Origin: Siphonodentalium dalli
Lineage: Eukaryota > Mollusca > Scaphopoda > Gadilida > Siphonodentaliidae
Assembly (NCBI GenBank): GCA_032622095.1
Contig: CP136067.1
Location: 199,044,052-199,108,051 of the forward strand
Length of the DNA: 64,000 bases
Direction: 5' to 3'
This document shows, piece by piece, positions 31,416 to 42,155 of this stretch (its first letter is position 1; each line of letters starts with the position of its first letter). The notes under the pieces were generated by a model. The model worked only from the letters and a program-made list of their open reading frames with translations, did no database searches and was not told the DNA's origin. The position numbers and the translations under genes are program-made.

Positions 31416-31505
31416 CTAGCAGGGTTACCCGGCTTGATTTTTATTATTTACTAGCAGGGTTACCCGGCTTGATATTTATTATTTACTAGCAGGGTTATCC
31501 GGCGT
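31416..31505 (-). repeat. Triplicated Helitron-like 3' terminus, 35-bp period
   Basis: 'ctagcagggttacccgg' begins at 31,416, 31,451 and 31,486. On the minus strand each reads GGGTAACCC-TG-CTAG, a short hairpin then CTAG, and all three end with A/T-rich TAAATAATA. This looks like one element's 3' end repeated three times, with its body at 31,500-34,440. Confidence 0.55.
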
Positions 31506-34330
31506 TGCCCAGATTAAAGTGATGTGAAATCCTATGTATGCTGTTGATATTTGGTGGGAATAGAGAATACCCTTGCTCAAAGTGTTACACGTATTCTCAT
31601 AAATTGTATATTCAAATAGCATCACAAAACATGACTCAAACACATGGAATATATGTAGTGGTTCAACTTGTCGATTGTCATTTTGTTTATCGCGATTAAT
31701 CCGTTCCACCAATAAAGAAGTATTTAGTTATTTACAACTGCGTATACTTCAGACGTTATAACATGACACATGAACATCATAAATACATTAGTTCCAAAAA
31801 ATAAAAGACGACAATTTAGTTTAACATAGAGATGTATCAATCAATCTAGTGGGTTTGACTAAAAGTTTGATATCATATCTCCTTGAAGATACATATGTTT
31901 TAAATAAATGTCCAGGTGCTTTTCTGTTCATGGTGCAAAATATTGGCAAACATTCTCAATTTAAAAGACAGGTTGCTATGCATGCATATCAGCTAATTGT
32001 TCAAGTGACTTAGTTATGTTAACATTAATTTTGTCGAGATTGTGAAATTTGAACGCCAAAAACTCCTTAAAACGATATGGAGATGGCCTGGGGGATGACT
32101 ATATATAACTTTGGTGGATACCGTCGAATAGCTATCTTATCAATGTTAGTGCATCTACTCTCGCTATCCATGACCGAAACGACACCAAATGTGATTTATT
32201 TCATCGTATCATTAGAGAAGAACGTGTATGAATTTGGTGGAATTAATTTAGTGCTTAATATATATGTATCAGCTTTGGTGCAACTCCCCTGCCTTTAACG
32301 GCGACACTTTTGACATATGGATGCATGATATAATGGAGATGATTATATATAAGTTTGGTGGTTTTCGGCAACTTAACAAATTATTATCATAGTTATTACC
32401 CCCCCCCCCCCCAATCTCTCACCCAAACGGCACCCGGTTGGCTTCTTTAAATCATACGATTATATTCCTCGTATCATGGAGAAGAACAATATATCAATTT
32501 GGTGGAAATCTGCAGTAAAAATAGTTTATTAAATCAATTGGTGATGCCTCCCCCGTGCACCCCTGACTCGAACGGCCCCATATCGCGGAAGTGATTATGT
32601 ATAAGTTCGGTGGAAATCGGCGACAAAACAATCTCATCATTTGTTTCCCAAGCCCATTCTCCTTTTCTGACCTTGACACCAACAGCGTCACTTTAGAAAA
32701 TGTTAACCCGCACCATTATCTTTCTCGTAAAAATGTACCCCCCCCCCCTTAGACCTCTTGGTGCCATATCGATTGTAGCCCGTGAAGTTACATACAGAAC
32801 ACATAGACAGACATATATTCGCAAATATATCTGGGCACCACATGTGACGTTTATAACACTTACGATTTGATTCCTCGTATCATTTGAGAAGAACGGATAT
32901 GAATTTAATGGTAATTGGCACTAAACATATTTTTTATCAGTTTTGGTTACCCTCCCGTCCCTATTTCGGACTCAAGCGGTGCCACTTTTGTCATCATTAA
33001 ACCACACACTTAGAATCATTATGGAAATGCATATATATTAAAATTGGTGAAAATTGGCGAGTATACAAATACGTATCACATTTAGGGCCACCATATATCT
33101 CACCAATACGGCACCATTTGGCGTATCTAAACCACATGATTAGATACCTCGTATCGCGGAGAAGAATATGTATCAATATTGTGGAAATCGGCGCTAAACA
33201 TACTGTTTATCATTTTTGTGTCCCTCCCACCCTCTACATGTATGCACCCCTGCCTCGAATGGCCCTACTTGCGACATCCTTAAACCACACAATTAGACTC
33301 CTGATATCATGGAGATAATCTGGTGATAATCGGCGACTAAACACATTTTGATCAAATTTAGTAGCCACCCACCCCAGCTCTCACTCAAACAGCACCAATA
33401 TGGCGTCTTTAAATCACACGATTAGACTCCTAGTATCGCTGAAGGTGTCACTCTCACCAAAAAAAGTGCTGAAGGGTACACAGGATTTTCAAAATGTGCT
33501 GAAGGTTACACAGGGTTTGAAATGTCATTCTAAAGGACATTCAGTCTTCGTATCTGTAATGATTTCTATTAGAGAATAATTGTTTACGTTTCAATGAATA
33601 TCAAAATGTACTGAAAACAAACTGCTAATGGGCGCCAGACTTTCATAAACACAATTTAAGTAATGGCGTTCGTGCCGATCACAAACCCTGTGTACCCTTC
33701 AGCACATTTTCAAACCCTGTGTACCCTTGAGCACTTTTTTTGGTGAGAGTGACCCCTTCAGCCCTAGTATCATGGATCAGAATGAATGTGTATCAATTTG
33801 GTGGAAATTGGCGCTAAAAATATTGTATATCAATTTTGGTGCCCCTCTCCATTTCGGTGCACCCCTGACTCGAATAACGCCACTTTTTACAGATTTAAGA
33901 CACACCATTAGACTCATATCATGGAGATTATATTTTATAAGTGTGGTGGGATTCGGCGACTAAACCCATTATTATCAAATTTAGTTCCCACCCCCCCCCC
34001 AATCTATCATCCAACCGACACCAATTTGGCGTCTCTAAATCACACAATTATATTCTTTTTATCATGGAGAAGAATATATATCAATTTGGTGGAAGTCGGC
34101 GCTAAAATAAGTTGTATCAATATTGGTGCCGCTCTCCCCTTCCGTGCATCCCTGACTCAAACTGCGCCACTTTTGACATATTTAAACCACACCATTAGTT
34201 TCCTCACATCATGGAGATGAATATATATAAGTTTCGTGGCAATCGGCAACAAACAGTTTTTCTGCCCCTCCCCCTTTTCTGCCCCTGACAACGACGATGT
34301 CGCTTTAGATCATTTTAACCCGCACCATTA
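31500..34330. repeat. Tandem field of ~145-bp units, alternating as a ~290-bp dimer
   Basis: The anchor 'ttggtggaaatcggcg' and variants occur near 32,110, 32,349, 32,498, 32,607, 32,905, 33,045, 33,178, 33,320, 33,795, 33,940, 34,085 and 34,230. Away from a 325-bp MITE insertion, the later spacings are about 133-148 bp. Two subunit types alternate ('cgactaaa...ccaccc' and 'cgctaaa...gtgcccctc'). Divergence is high, so the field is old. No coding frame persists between units. Confidence 0.85.
33438..33762. mobile_element. MITE with 9-bp target duplication (copy 1)
   Basis: Termini GCTGAAGGTGTCACTCTCACC and its near-complement GGTGAGAGTGACCCCTTCAGC; inner inverted blocks (gtgctgaagggtacacagg) extend the TIR to about 46 bp. 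Flanked by perfect CCTAGTATC at 33,429-33,437 and 33,763-33,771. It interrupts the 145-bp tandem field. Non-coding. Confidence 0.9.
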
Positions 34331-34437
34331 TCTTTCTCGTAAAAAGCTACCCCTAGTGGACCCCTTTGGTGCCATCTAGATGGTCCCCTGTGAATTTATA
34401 TAGAACACAGACAAACAGACAGACATTCGCAAATATT
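34325..34437 (-). repeat. TGTCTG-linked repeat segment
   Basis: Inverted relative of 4,889-5,002: cgtaaaaagctacccctagt, cccctgtgaattta, acagacagacattcgcaaat. It ends the 145-bp field. Confidence 0.8.
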
Positions 34438-34445
34438 GATATAGA

Positions 34446-34905
34446 TGATAGTTCCGTCCCAAGTACGATAGCCCGCTTCCTAATTTTAGCACACCCACTA
34501 TCGCTCGGGAAATACAGAAATATATTTTTAGCATGCACATTATTCCGGGAAGGAAATTTGAAAGTCATATCTGCTTCGCTAGAAATGTTCAACATTGTTT
34601 GTCCGAACTGTCATTTGAATCGACAACTAGAGCATATTAAATTCTCGTAAGAAAATTATATATGTTATTTTTTCCCCATGATTTTATCATGTTCCTGTCG
34701 CGGCTGATCACATCGCTACAATAGTTCTGTCAAATTCCTAAGTTCGCGCTATACTAAATTTTTTAAATGAATCTTCAGTTTGTTTTCGATAGAAAATATA
34801 TTAGATTGTTTACTATTTAACATGATCTTTTGAATTGTTCGACACTATGGGATCCGGGACAACATGAAGAATTTCAACTTGTCGTTGACTATGCCAAAAA
34901 TAGTG
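34446..34905 (+). repeat. Direct repeat, right copy (partner 30,945-31,345)
   Basis: See the left copy. Contains a ~70-bp insert (near 34,670-34,750) absent from the left copy. Confidence 0.85.
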
Positions 34906-35336
34906 TTCATTGGTGGAGGAATAGTCCCTTCGGACCACTATATTTGGCATTGTCAACTACAAGTCGTGCAATATTTATTTACTAGTTATCCTCTTCACCC
35001 CTATAAGTATTATGTTCAAATTCATGCATCTCAAACTAGATTCACATTGAGCTTAATGTCAAGGATAACAGATTGCCAGCCAAACAAGTGGGCGTTCAGT
35101 GGCTGATTGATTCGGCGAGATGAACATGCAATCAAACTACCCAGTTACCAGGCGGACCACGAGCAGGTCGATATAGAATTATTACTGTTTTAGAGAGCAG
35201 TTTCCGGGTTGAATTTAGTTTAACAATCTGGGGAATTGATTCTTTATGGTAGACAAAATAAGTATACATTTAACACATACATGGAACATCCAAATAAAAT
35301 GTTATGTATTTCCAAACAGCGGAAAACCCAAGCATT
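34906..35336. other. No gene recognised
   Basis: Two short frames (80 and 63 codons) without motifs. The second runs into the DIRS inverted repeat. Confidence 0.4.
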
Positions 35337-35637
35337 AATTAAACAATTAAACGAGGCTTCACCCATGAAGGCGAAGTTTTATTGTGATTCTATGAGGTAT
35401 AGAATCACGGAGGATCAAATGAGATAGCACTACTGCGCATGCGTGTCAATTTATTCATTATTTAAAGCTTGCGTATGAAGTTGCCCAAGTTCAATGGCGG
35501 GGATAGGGGAGGGAGGCATTTGATCCCTCCGTGATTCTATACCTCATAGAATCACAATCAAACTTCACCTTCATGGGTGACGCCTCGTTTAATTGTTTAA
35601 TTCTATTCCGGTATATAATCACTCCGTGACAAATGAG
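35337..35637. repeat. DIRS-associated inverted repeat/ITR complex
   Basis: An 85-86-bp inverted repeat (35,337-35,421 and 35,519-35,604; includes gattctatgaggtatagaat) encloses a ~97-bp loop with 'agatagcactactgcgcatg'. It is followed by 'attctattccggtatataat' (35,606-35,625) and 'cactccgtgacaaatgaga'. Both the loop piece and the following piece are found fused and inverted at 49,516-49,583. DIRS elements carry such split inverted termini and internal complementary regions. Confidence 0.7.
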
Positions 35638-35754
35638 ACTTTAAAGCGGGCAACAAAGGGCACAACACTATATCACAAACGGAAATGTATTGTAATAACA
35701 CCACATATTGAGATATGACCATTATTGTGAAACCTCACAACGATACAAATAAAG

Positions 35755-36556
35755 TCATACGTCCAACACCGTCGATTGAAAATCCGGCCTATTATCAATA
35801 GACTTGTGGTAAAACTTGGCGAACGTGGTAGCATTGGCCCAGCCAACATGCTGCAGAATGTCGGTAACTGGAAATTCTTTGGATGCAGCCTTCAGCAGAC
35901 TGAGACTACAGCAGCCCGCGTACTATGAGCTCCGTAGATAGACGTGTCAATACCGCACTGATTTAGAATCGACCTGATCCAACGCGCGATAGAATCCACT
36001 GAAACAGATTTATGTGGACGGTGAACAACTGTGACTCAGCATCCTTCAAGGAAGCAGTACGCTGAAGATATTCATGAAGAGTGGAATAAACACACAACGA
36101 GTCGTCCGTATATTTACGGAGAACAAGTGACTTAGGCAACCTCCCTAAACGACTTGCCTTCAATGGAACATCAAATGAGAAAATGAATTCGTTGTCAGAT
36201 TTGCACATATTAGCGATTGACAACTTATGTAATGTTTGTACACGTGTCACACCCGTGATAGCAATCAGCATCACGCATTTGAGTGTGAGATCTTTCATCG
36301 ATAATGATGCCAAAGGGAACAGTTGACGTAGACGGTCGAGAACTTCAGAAACGTCCCAAACGCTGTGGTAGCGCGCGACAGTAGGTCTCAACGCGAACAC
36401 CCCTTTCATGAACCGTGTAATATGAGGGTGATTCGAAACTAACACACCGTTCAATGATAAACCAAGAGCCGCCAAAGCTGACCTGGCCGTGTTTATCGAA
36501 CTATATTTGAGGCCACGATGAAACAGCTCAGTTAGAAATTCCAAAACATCAATCAC
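35755..36556 (-). pseudogene. DIRS-type tyrosine recombinase
   Basis: The minus frame from 36,556 contains GLKYSSINTARSALAAL, the first catalytic region TGVTRVQTLHKL (Arg), and GRLPKSLVLRKY. After a frameshift near 35,963, AHSTRAA (His-x-x-Arg) and, after another near 35,905, DILQHVGWANATTFAKFYH (His/Trp and the catalytic Tyr) follow, ending at TGA 35,755-35,757. All catalytic positions (R, HxxR, H/W, Y) can be seen, but in three frames. The recombinase would insert circular element DNA without target duplication. Dead copy. Confidence 0.85.
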
Positions 36557-36990
36557 AGACGGTGAGATTTCATAAGATCTGCAATCAACATGTCGGTATC
36601 AAAATTGCCCTTTGAATGGTTCAGTGATTCAATTTTTGCTATTTCCAAATTCCGATAGTAGAGTTTACCGTAATCACTGGCGGAAAAACTAGCAACTATC
36701 GGCCCGATCACCTCAGCAACCCGTCTAATTTTAGCAGAAGACTGATGTAATAAATCAAAACATGCCGCATAAAGGGTCGTCTGTCGACGTAACGTCAATG
36801 CTACTGTCATGTCAATGGAGTTTATGACATGACCGAGGTAAACAATTGATTGAGTAGGGATAAAGACAGATTTTTCATGATTTATCGCAAAACCAAGCGA
36901 CCTGATCATGTGACATGTGGATAGCACCGCAATGGAGCATTATACTGAAGAATCTCCTATCAAAATCGAGTCATCGATATAGGGTACGAT
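36553..36990 (-). pseudogene. DIRS RNase H region with RT catalytic YIDD
   Basis: Directly continues the RT frame after a TAA (36,991): IVPYIDDSILIG places the catalytic YIDD at about 36,970-36,982, then a second stop near 36,932. The next block has RSLGFAINHEKS, STQ-like PTQSIVYLGHVI and LLHQSSAKIRRVAEVIGPIVASF, the usual RT connection/RNase H start. The rest of RNase H is missing between this and the recombinase. Confidence 0.8.
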
Positions 36991-37620
36991 TTAAAAACCC
37001 CTTCGGCGGAGCGTGGAATATACTGGTTTCAGTAATTTCGTAAATAGCCGGGGTGCACTGGCTAACCCTTGCGCGAGGGTAGCAAATTGATACATTTGTC
37101 CATCCCATAAAAATGTTAGGTATTTCCGGTGGCATTTGACCATGCTGACCGAATAATAAGCATGTCGAAGATCAATGGACGCCATGAAACAATTAGGCGT
37201 GATCATTTCCAGAACATTTTGTAATGTCTCCATTTTAAAATGGCGATAGACAATGTATTTATTCAATCGTTTCAAATTTAAAATCATACGATATTCACCA
37301 TTTGGCTTTTGACAGAGAAAAATAGTCGATATGAAACCATTAGCATTCCAGTCGACCCGTTCAATAACCTGCATATCCAACAGACGGTGTATTTCAGAAG
37401 CAATGTGTGTGCCTTCGGTTGTAACCATGAATGGCATGGGGATATGTGATTGTATTGGAGGGACACCTCCCACAAATTCAAGATGGCAGTGCTTGACAAT
37501 GTACAAAATATTTGGATCTGATGTAATATTCCGCCATCCTACCAGAAACAAACAAAGTTGTCCCCCTATAAATGGAGGAGGTAAACTAACCTTACCGTTG
37601 GACGGAGTACCATCTACAGG
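36991..37620 (-). pseudogene. DIRS reverse transcriptase, N-terminal and palm part
   Basis: Minus frame: GGQLCLFLVGWRNITSDPNIL, MQVIERVDWNANGFISTIFL, NGEYRMILNLKRLN, MASIDLRHAYYSV (first catalytic Asp), FLWDGQMYQFATLAQGLASAPRLF. It ends at an in-frame TAA one residue block before YIDD. The family match to DIRS/Ngaro-type RTs is strong. An upstream extension (VSLPPPFIGG) shows the annotated ATG at 37,551 is not the true start. Confidence 0.92.
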
Positions 37621-37661
37621 TATCTATGAGGCCCTCCGCGGCCAGGCGCATCCCGTTTTTT

Positions 37662-38774
37662 TTAACCTCGTGATGTTGGATACGGGGTTTTTCGTGGACT
37701 GAACTGTATCAGTCCCCTTCCTCTACCGCGAAATGGACCGCCACCTCGATATCGACCTCTGGGTTGACCCCGTGGTTTACCACCGCCAGACGGCTGGAGC
37801 TTAGTTGTCAACAGGTTACAGTCGCCGATCTGTTTTACCCTCCAGAACATCATCACCGAACAATTCGGCTGTAAATGGTATCGTGTGTGAACACAGATAG
37901 GAATATTCGCCTTCCAGTGCGGGTCTGATAAGATCTCTTCGGAACAGATTGATCTGTCAATTGGCATGGCCAAATAGCCCCAATGCCTGCATAGCAGAAT
38001 CCACAACATTATGTGGGTCTAGTTCATAGTCTGTTCCCAGCTGATGAACAGCCTTGGTCATTGTCGTGGTCCCTTTAAGCACGGAGTGTTCAGCCGCCTG
38101 CAGCTTTTTATCATTGGCTCGCGTGGCTGGTGGCAATAAATCCCAAATAAGGTGATTTGTTCTCACGGTAGTGAGCGCCTCGCAATTGGAAGGCCGACCA
38201 TTGGATCCCTCCTTTGCCATCTCAGAGTACTTGTCAGTTTCAATGCCATTGGGGAACCAATCATTAACGCAGCCACCTAGTTATGGATTAACAGGGACGT
38301 AACAGATGCCCTTTGTTTTCAATTTTTCGGCCGCTGATTTGAACATGCTGCTCGTATGTTCAAGCGTACTCTCTGTCTCCATCGAGTCAGACATATCATC
38401 GCCATGAGGCTGATCGTAATAATATACAATGTCCAAATAGCTCTTCAGATCGTAATGATCATAACCAGATCCAGAAAGATCATCCACACGCCGTGTTAAA
38501 GTGGCAACGTCCTTAGACTGTTGCATTTGATCCTCTCGAATTTGGACCAACAGAGCATAATGTCATTGCTCGCGACATTACCGCCAGGTCGCGGAGTCTT
38601 GGTCTGAGTACCAGACGTCGAAGGAACAGCTTTTTGCTTGCCTTTCGCCGAACTCGTTTTATCAGAACCTTTGGTAGCTTTGACCGGTTCTGTGGTTGAC
38701 GTGCCAACAGTTTTGGTAATGACGGTACCAATAAGGGAAACCGGAGAACGAGCTTTCAACATTGCGTCTGCCAT
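37662..38774 (-). pseudogene. DIRS gag-like region, frameshifted
   Basis: Starts MADAMLKARSPVSLIG at 38,774 with a Thr/Lys/Ser-rich segment, then in other frames VDDLSGSGYDHYDLKSYLD, a block with LIWDLLPPATRANDKKLQ and LGTDYELDPHNVVDSAMQALGLFGHAN, and an RG-rich RNA-binding tail (GKPRGQPRGRYRGGG) before PYPTSRG. At least three frame changes (near 38,540, 38,260 and 37,990). Order and RG tail fit a DIRS nucleocapsid/gag protein. Confidence 0.75.
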
Positions 38775-39590
38775 CGTTTACTGTCAAATAATAACCGCCC
38801 TCAGGCAGTTTGAATGATGGCGTATTAACACGCTCTGCTAAAGCGAACGTGAATATGAGCGATCGTCGGCAACTGAACGTTGACTGCCGTGATAAATCAA
38901 CCCACTACAATCGTGGTTAGGGAGCACCTAACCTCGCTGTTATTCAAACAATTGAGATTCCGCGGTGACGCCCGCAATAGATTTGTAACGCTTCAATGCG
39001 TAAATAACCAAGAACCTCTATCAGGCGAAGCTTGGTTTATGAGCCATAAGACCTCTACAATCTACAATCTACAATCTACACTCGTCGCTTGCACATAGCA
39101 CAACAAGAAAACCATAGTCAGAAATGGTAACGCCACCAAGATCATATTATTAGCAATAAATATAAATCATAATATAAAATATATTGGTTACATGAATGGA
39201 CCTCAGAATTCTGTTAAGACAAGTAATTCTTCAAATTATTACAATGAACTACGGCTTATAAATTACTGCAGGTTTCTCATTCGCCACACCAGAATGCTTC
39301 TAAATGCGGATCAAAGCTAAGAGTGCATGGCACAGCCATTGTTCATAGACATTTTACAGATAGCGAGAATGATGCATGCTGGGAACGAAAGTATCCACAG
39401 CAAAGCCATGTGCTTACGGAGGCATGCGTTTATTATAGGGGATTTTTGGTGGGCCTATAAAACTAATTATAACTTTGTTATCTGTCATAGTTTATGCGTG
39501 AAATTTTAAACATATATACCATGGACATATACCCCTTCCAGAATGTTGAAAAACATTTTCAGTATCTCATCGTATTTTTATAGACGAAAT
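38775..39590. other. DIRS 5' flank and unassigned sequence
   Basis: No protein motif. A short block (ataaaatatattggtt... cagaattctgttaa, 39,168-39,245) is directly repeated at 40,397-40,475. 'tctacaa' is repeated three times near 39,055-39,078. Confidence 0.45.
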
Positions 39591-39597
39591 AGTCCGA

Positions 39598-40306
39598 AAT
39601 TTCAGAAAATTGCGCTAACTGCTCAATGTTTTAATGTGTTACAAAACGTCTGATAAAAATAGTTCTATCGGGAATATTTTTTTCAGAGAACATAGAGTAA
39701 ACATAGTCCTATCGGAATATCGTAAAGGAGATTAATTAAAACCCTCAGACTGCCGAAACTGACGACATTAAATTCGCTTTTTCGTGTCCCACGGAAATGA
39801 AACTTGTCTGTCCATTGATCACGTTATTTATTTGACATAGTATTTTTTTTTCTGTTGTATTTGAACACGTGCAGGCTGCACGATTATAATAACTTCAACC
39901 GATAAGCGCCGACTGATACCCGCGCAACAATTTGTCTCAAATAAATTGTTATCAAAACGCAGGTTTATGGCCGCGGACATAAGCCGATTAAGTGTAATGT
40001 AATTTATCCATGAACTTGACTGAAAAATTGTGATTCTATCACCATTAGCCACGAAAATGGGACCTCTAAACAGGCAAGTTTGATTTTCGGGGGACACGAA
40101 CAAGCGAATTTATTGTCGGCAGTTTCGGCAGTCTGAGGGTTAATTAATCCCGAATTAAACGGAACTACTTTACGATAGTCCGATAGGACTATGTTTACTC
40201 TATGCATGTTCTCTGAAAAAATAGTGTGAATATTCCAGATAGAACTCTTTTTATCAGACGTCGTGTAACACCTTAAACATTGAGCAGTTATAGCGCACAC
40301 CGAAAT
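39598..40306. repeat. Long foldback repeat (arms ~215-235 bp)
   Basis: Left arm 39,598-39,810 and right arm 40,071-40,306 are inverted copies: gctcaatgttttaatgtgtt, acgtctgataaaaa, cagagaacatagagtaaaca, tagtcctatcgga, ctcagactgccgaaactg. Centre about 260 bp. No ORF shared by arms. Direct repeats (39,168-39,245 and 40,397-40,475) lie outside. Confidence 0.85.
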
Positions 40307-40568
40307 GTGTTGTCTTGCAAGATATCCCATCGCTTTAGCTAAATTTACCTTCCTACAATATCCATAAAGAGGATCATATATTATATACCCACGGTTTTAA
40401 TTATAGAATATAAAATATATTGGTTTCGCGAATGACCAACTCAGAATTCCGTTAAAATAACAATAACAACCAGCACCTATAACGAACCGTTTTACTGGAC
40501 TTGGCCTACTGGTCGCGTAGTTCCGACTTTTAAATAAACGGAATTTCCAACTCTATAAATAAAAGCCC

Positions 40569-40577
40569 CACAAGAAT
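40569..40577. repeat. Target-site duplication, left
   Basis: CACAAGAAT, identical to 48,920-48,928 on the other side of the 8,342-bp element. A related copy of the target without insertion, 'ccaagaatacattcgccctg', is at 49,441-49,460. Confidence 0.85.
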
Positions 40578-41832
40578 GGTAGGCAGTTGTTACCGGCCGG
40601 CTTAGGAAGGTCGGCTGTACGCATGCGCGGACATTCAACAGGAAGTACATTAACATGAAAGCAGTTAGTAGTCACGATTCATCGAGCGTTAAACCAGTTT
40701 GGAAAGTGTTTACATCCGCGAATTACGAAATGTTTTTCAAATTATTAGATAATCGCGGTCAAATGTAATGGAAACAAAGGAATCCAGAATACAATACAAT
40801 ATGAATTTAGAATGATTACGCAAAACGGGATGGAATCGATGTGTTTACAACTGAGAGTGTTGTGCCTCGATCGTCTCAGAGTCAGTCAAAGTTATACTGA
40901 GTCAGTGAGTCACACTCACAGAGTCTGGCAATGTCCTGAGTGTGGGATTCTGAAATTCTGTTAATTCATGACTAGTTAAGTTAAAAGTCAACAATTCTCT
41001 CCCAGACTACCGCAATGTCCATGAAGATAGAAGTTAGAACTCTGCAACACAACAATAGTCATCACATTCACAAAGTGAATGTACACACCAGCAGCAGCTA
41101 ACCTGTTAATCTGACACAGTGAAAGGAACAGTACAAATCCAGACTCTAATTGTTGAAATTATAATATTACTAGAATATTAATAACAGTATGATTAAATTT
41201 ATTTCAATCCAAATTAATTCAATTTTTTTGGGGGCGGGGGATATTACTTTAAGATTAATAAGAAGCCCCAAATGTCGGTCACCAACCCCACCCCTCTCAA
41301 TGCACCATAGTTGGTTTTGTTAAAAATAACTTAACTGTAGAAATGTTATTTTTCCAATGTTGTCAATCCGGTCAGGTTCAGCATTGACACAAAATTTAAA
41401 TTTAAGTCATAGCTCTAGTGTCAGTTGTTGAAAATAGTCGGTTGTGGTTATCTTCACTATGTTCAATAGTTGAGTTCAGTCTTGAAGATTTTCATCCCAC
41501 CCTGCATTAATTAAAGCTCACCAGACGTGTTTATATATCATTCACCGTCACTCAAAACATTTTTTTTTTCATGATGTGAATTCCACCAACAAAAAAATTG
41601 TCTAGTGCTCAGTGATAACATAATTATTGTTAGAAATATGACAAACTTACATTTTTGTGAAAAATAATTTTATAGTGGAGTGAAATTTTGTGGGACATTC
41701 CAAGTTCAACAATGTACAGTACAGTAATGCTCTAAGTATATGATCCGTTAACCACAGCAGAATTATGGGAATTTTTTCAGGATTTAGTCGGAAATATGGC
41801 AATATTTCCAACTAAATCTTGAAAAAATTCCC

Positions 41833-42155
41833 GCTGAAGGGGTCACTCTCACCAAAAAAGTGCTGAAGGGTACACAGGATTTTCAAAATGTGCTGAAGGG
41901 TACACAGGGTTTGAAATATCGTTCTAAAGGCATTCAGTTTGCGTATCTGCCATGATTTCTGTTAGAGAATAATTGTTTACGTTCCAATGAATATTAAAAT
42001 GTACTGAAAACAAACTGCTAATGGGCGCCAGACTTTCATAAACACAATTTAAGTAATGGTGTTCCTGCCGATCACAAATCCTGTGTACCCTTCAGCACAT
42101 TTTCAAACCCTGTGTACCCTTCAGCACTTTTTTTGGTGAGAGTGACCCCTTCAGC
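41833..42155. mobile_element. MITE (copy 2), nested in the 8.3-kb element
   Basis: Same family as 33,438-33,762: GCTGAAGGGGTCACTCTCACC ... GGTGAGAGTGACCCCTTCAGC, 323 bp, about 93% alike by eye. Flanks aaaattccc and caaattctc match at 7 of 9 positions, an aged target duplication. Confidence 0.88.

Noticed and set aside
30945-34905. LTR retrotransposon (direct repeats as LTRs)
   Set aside because: No TG...CA ends, primer site, gag or pol between the repeats; the interior is a satellite field.
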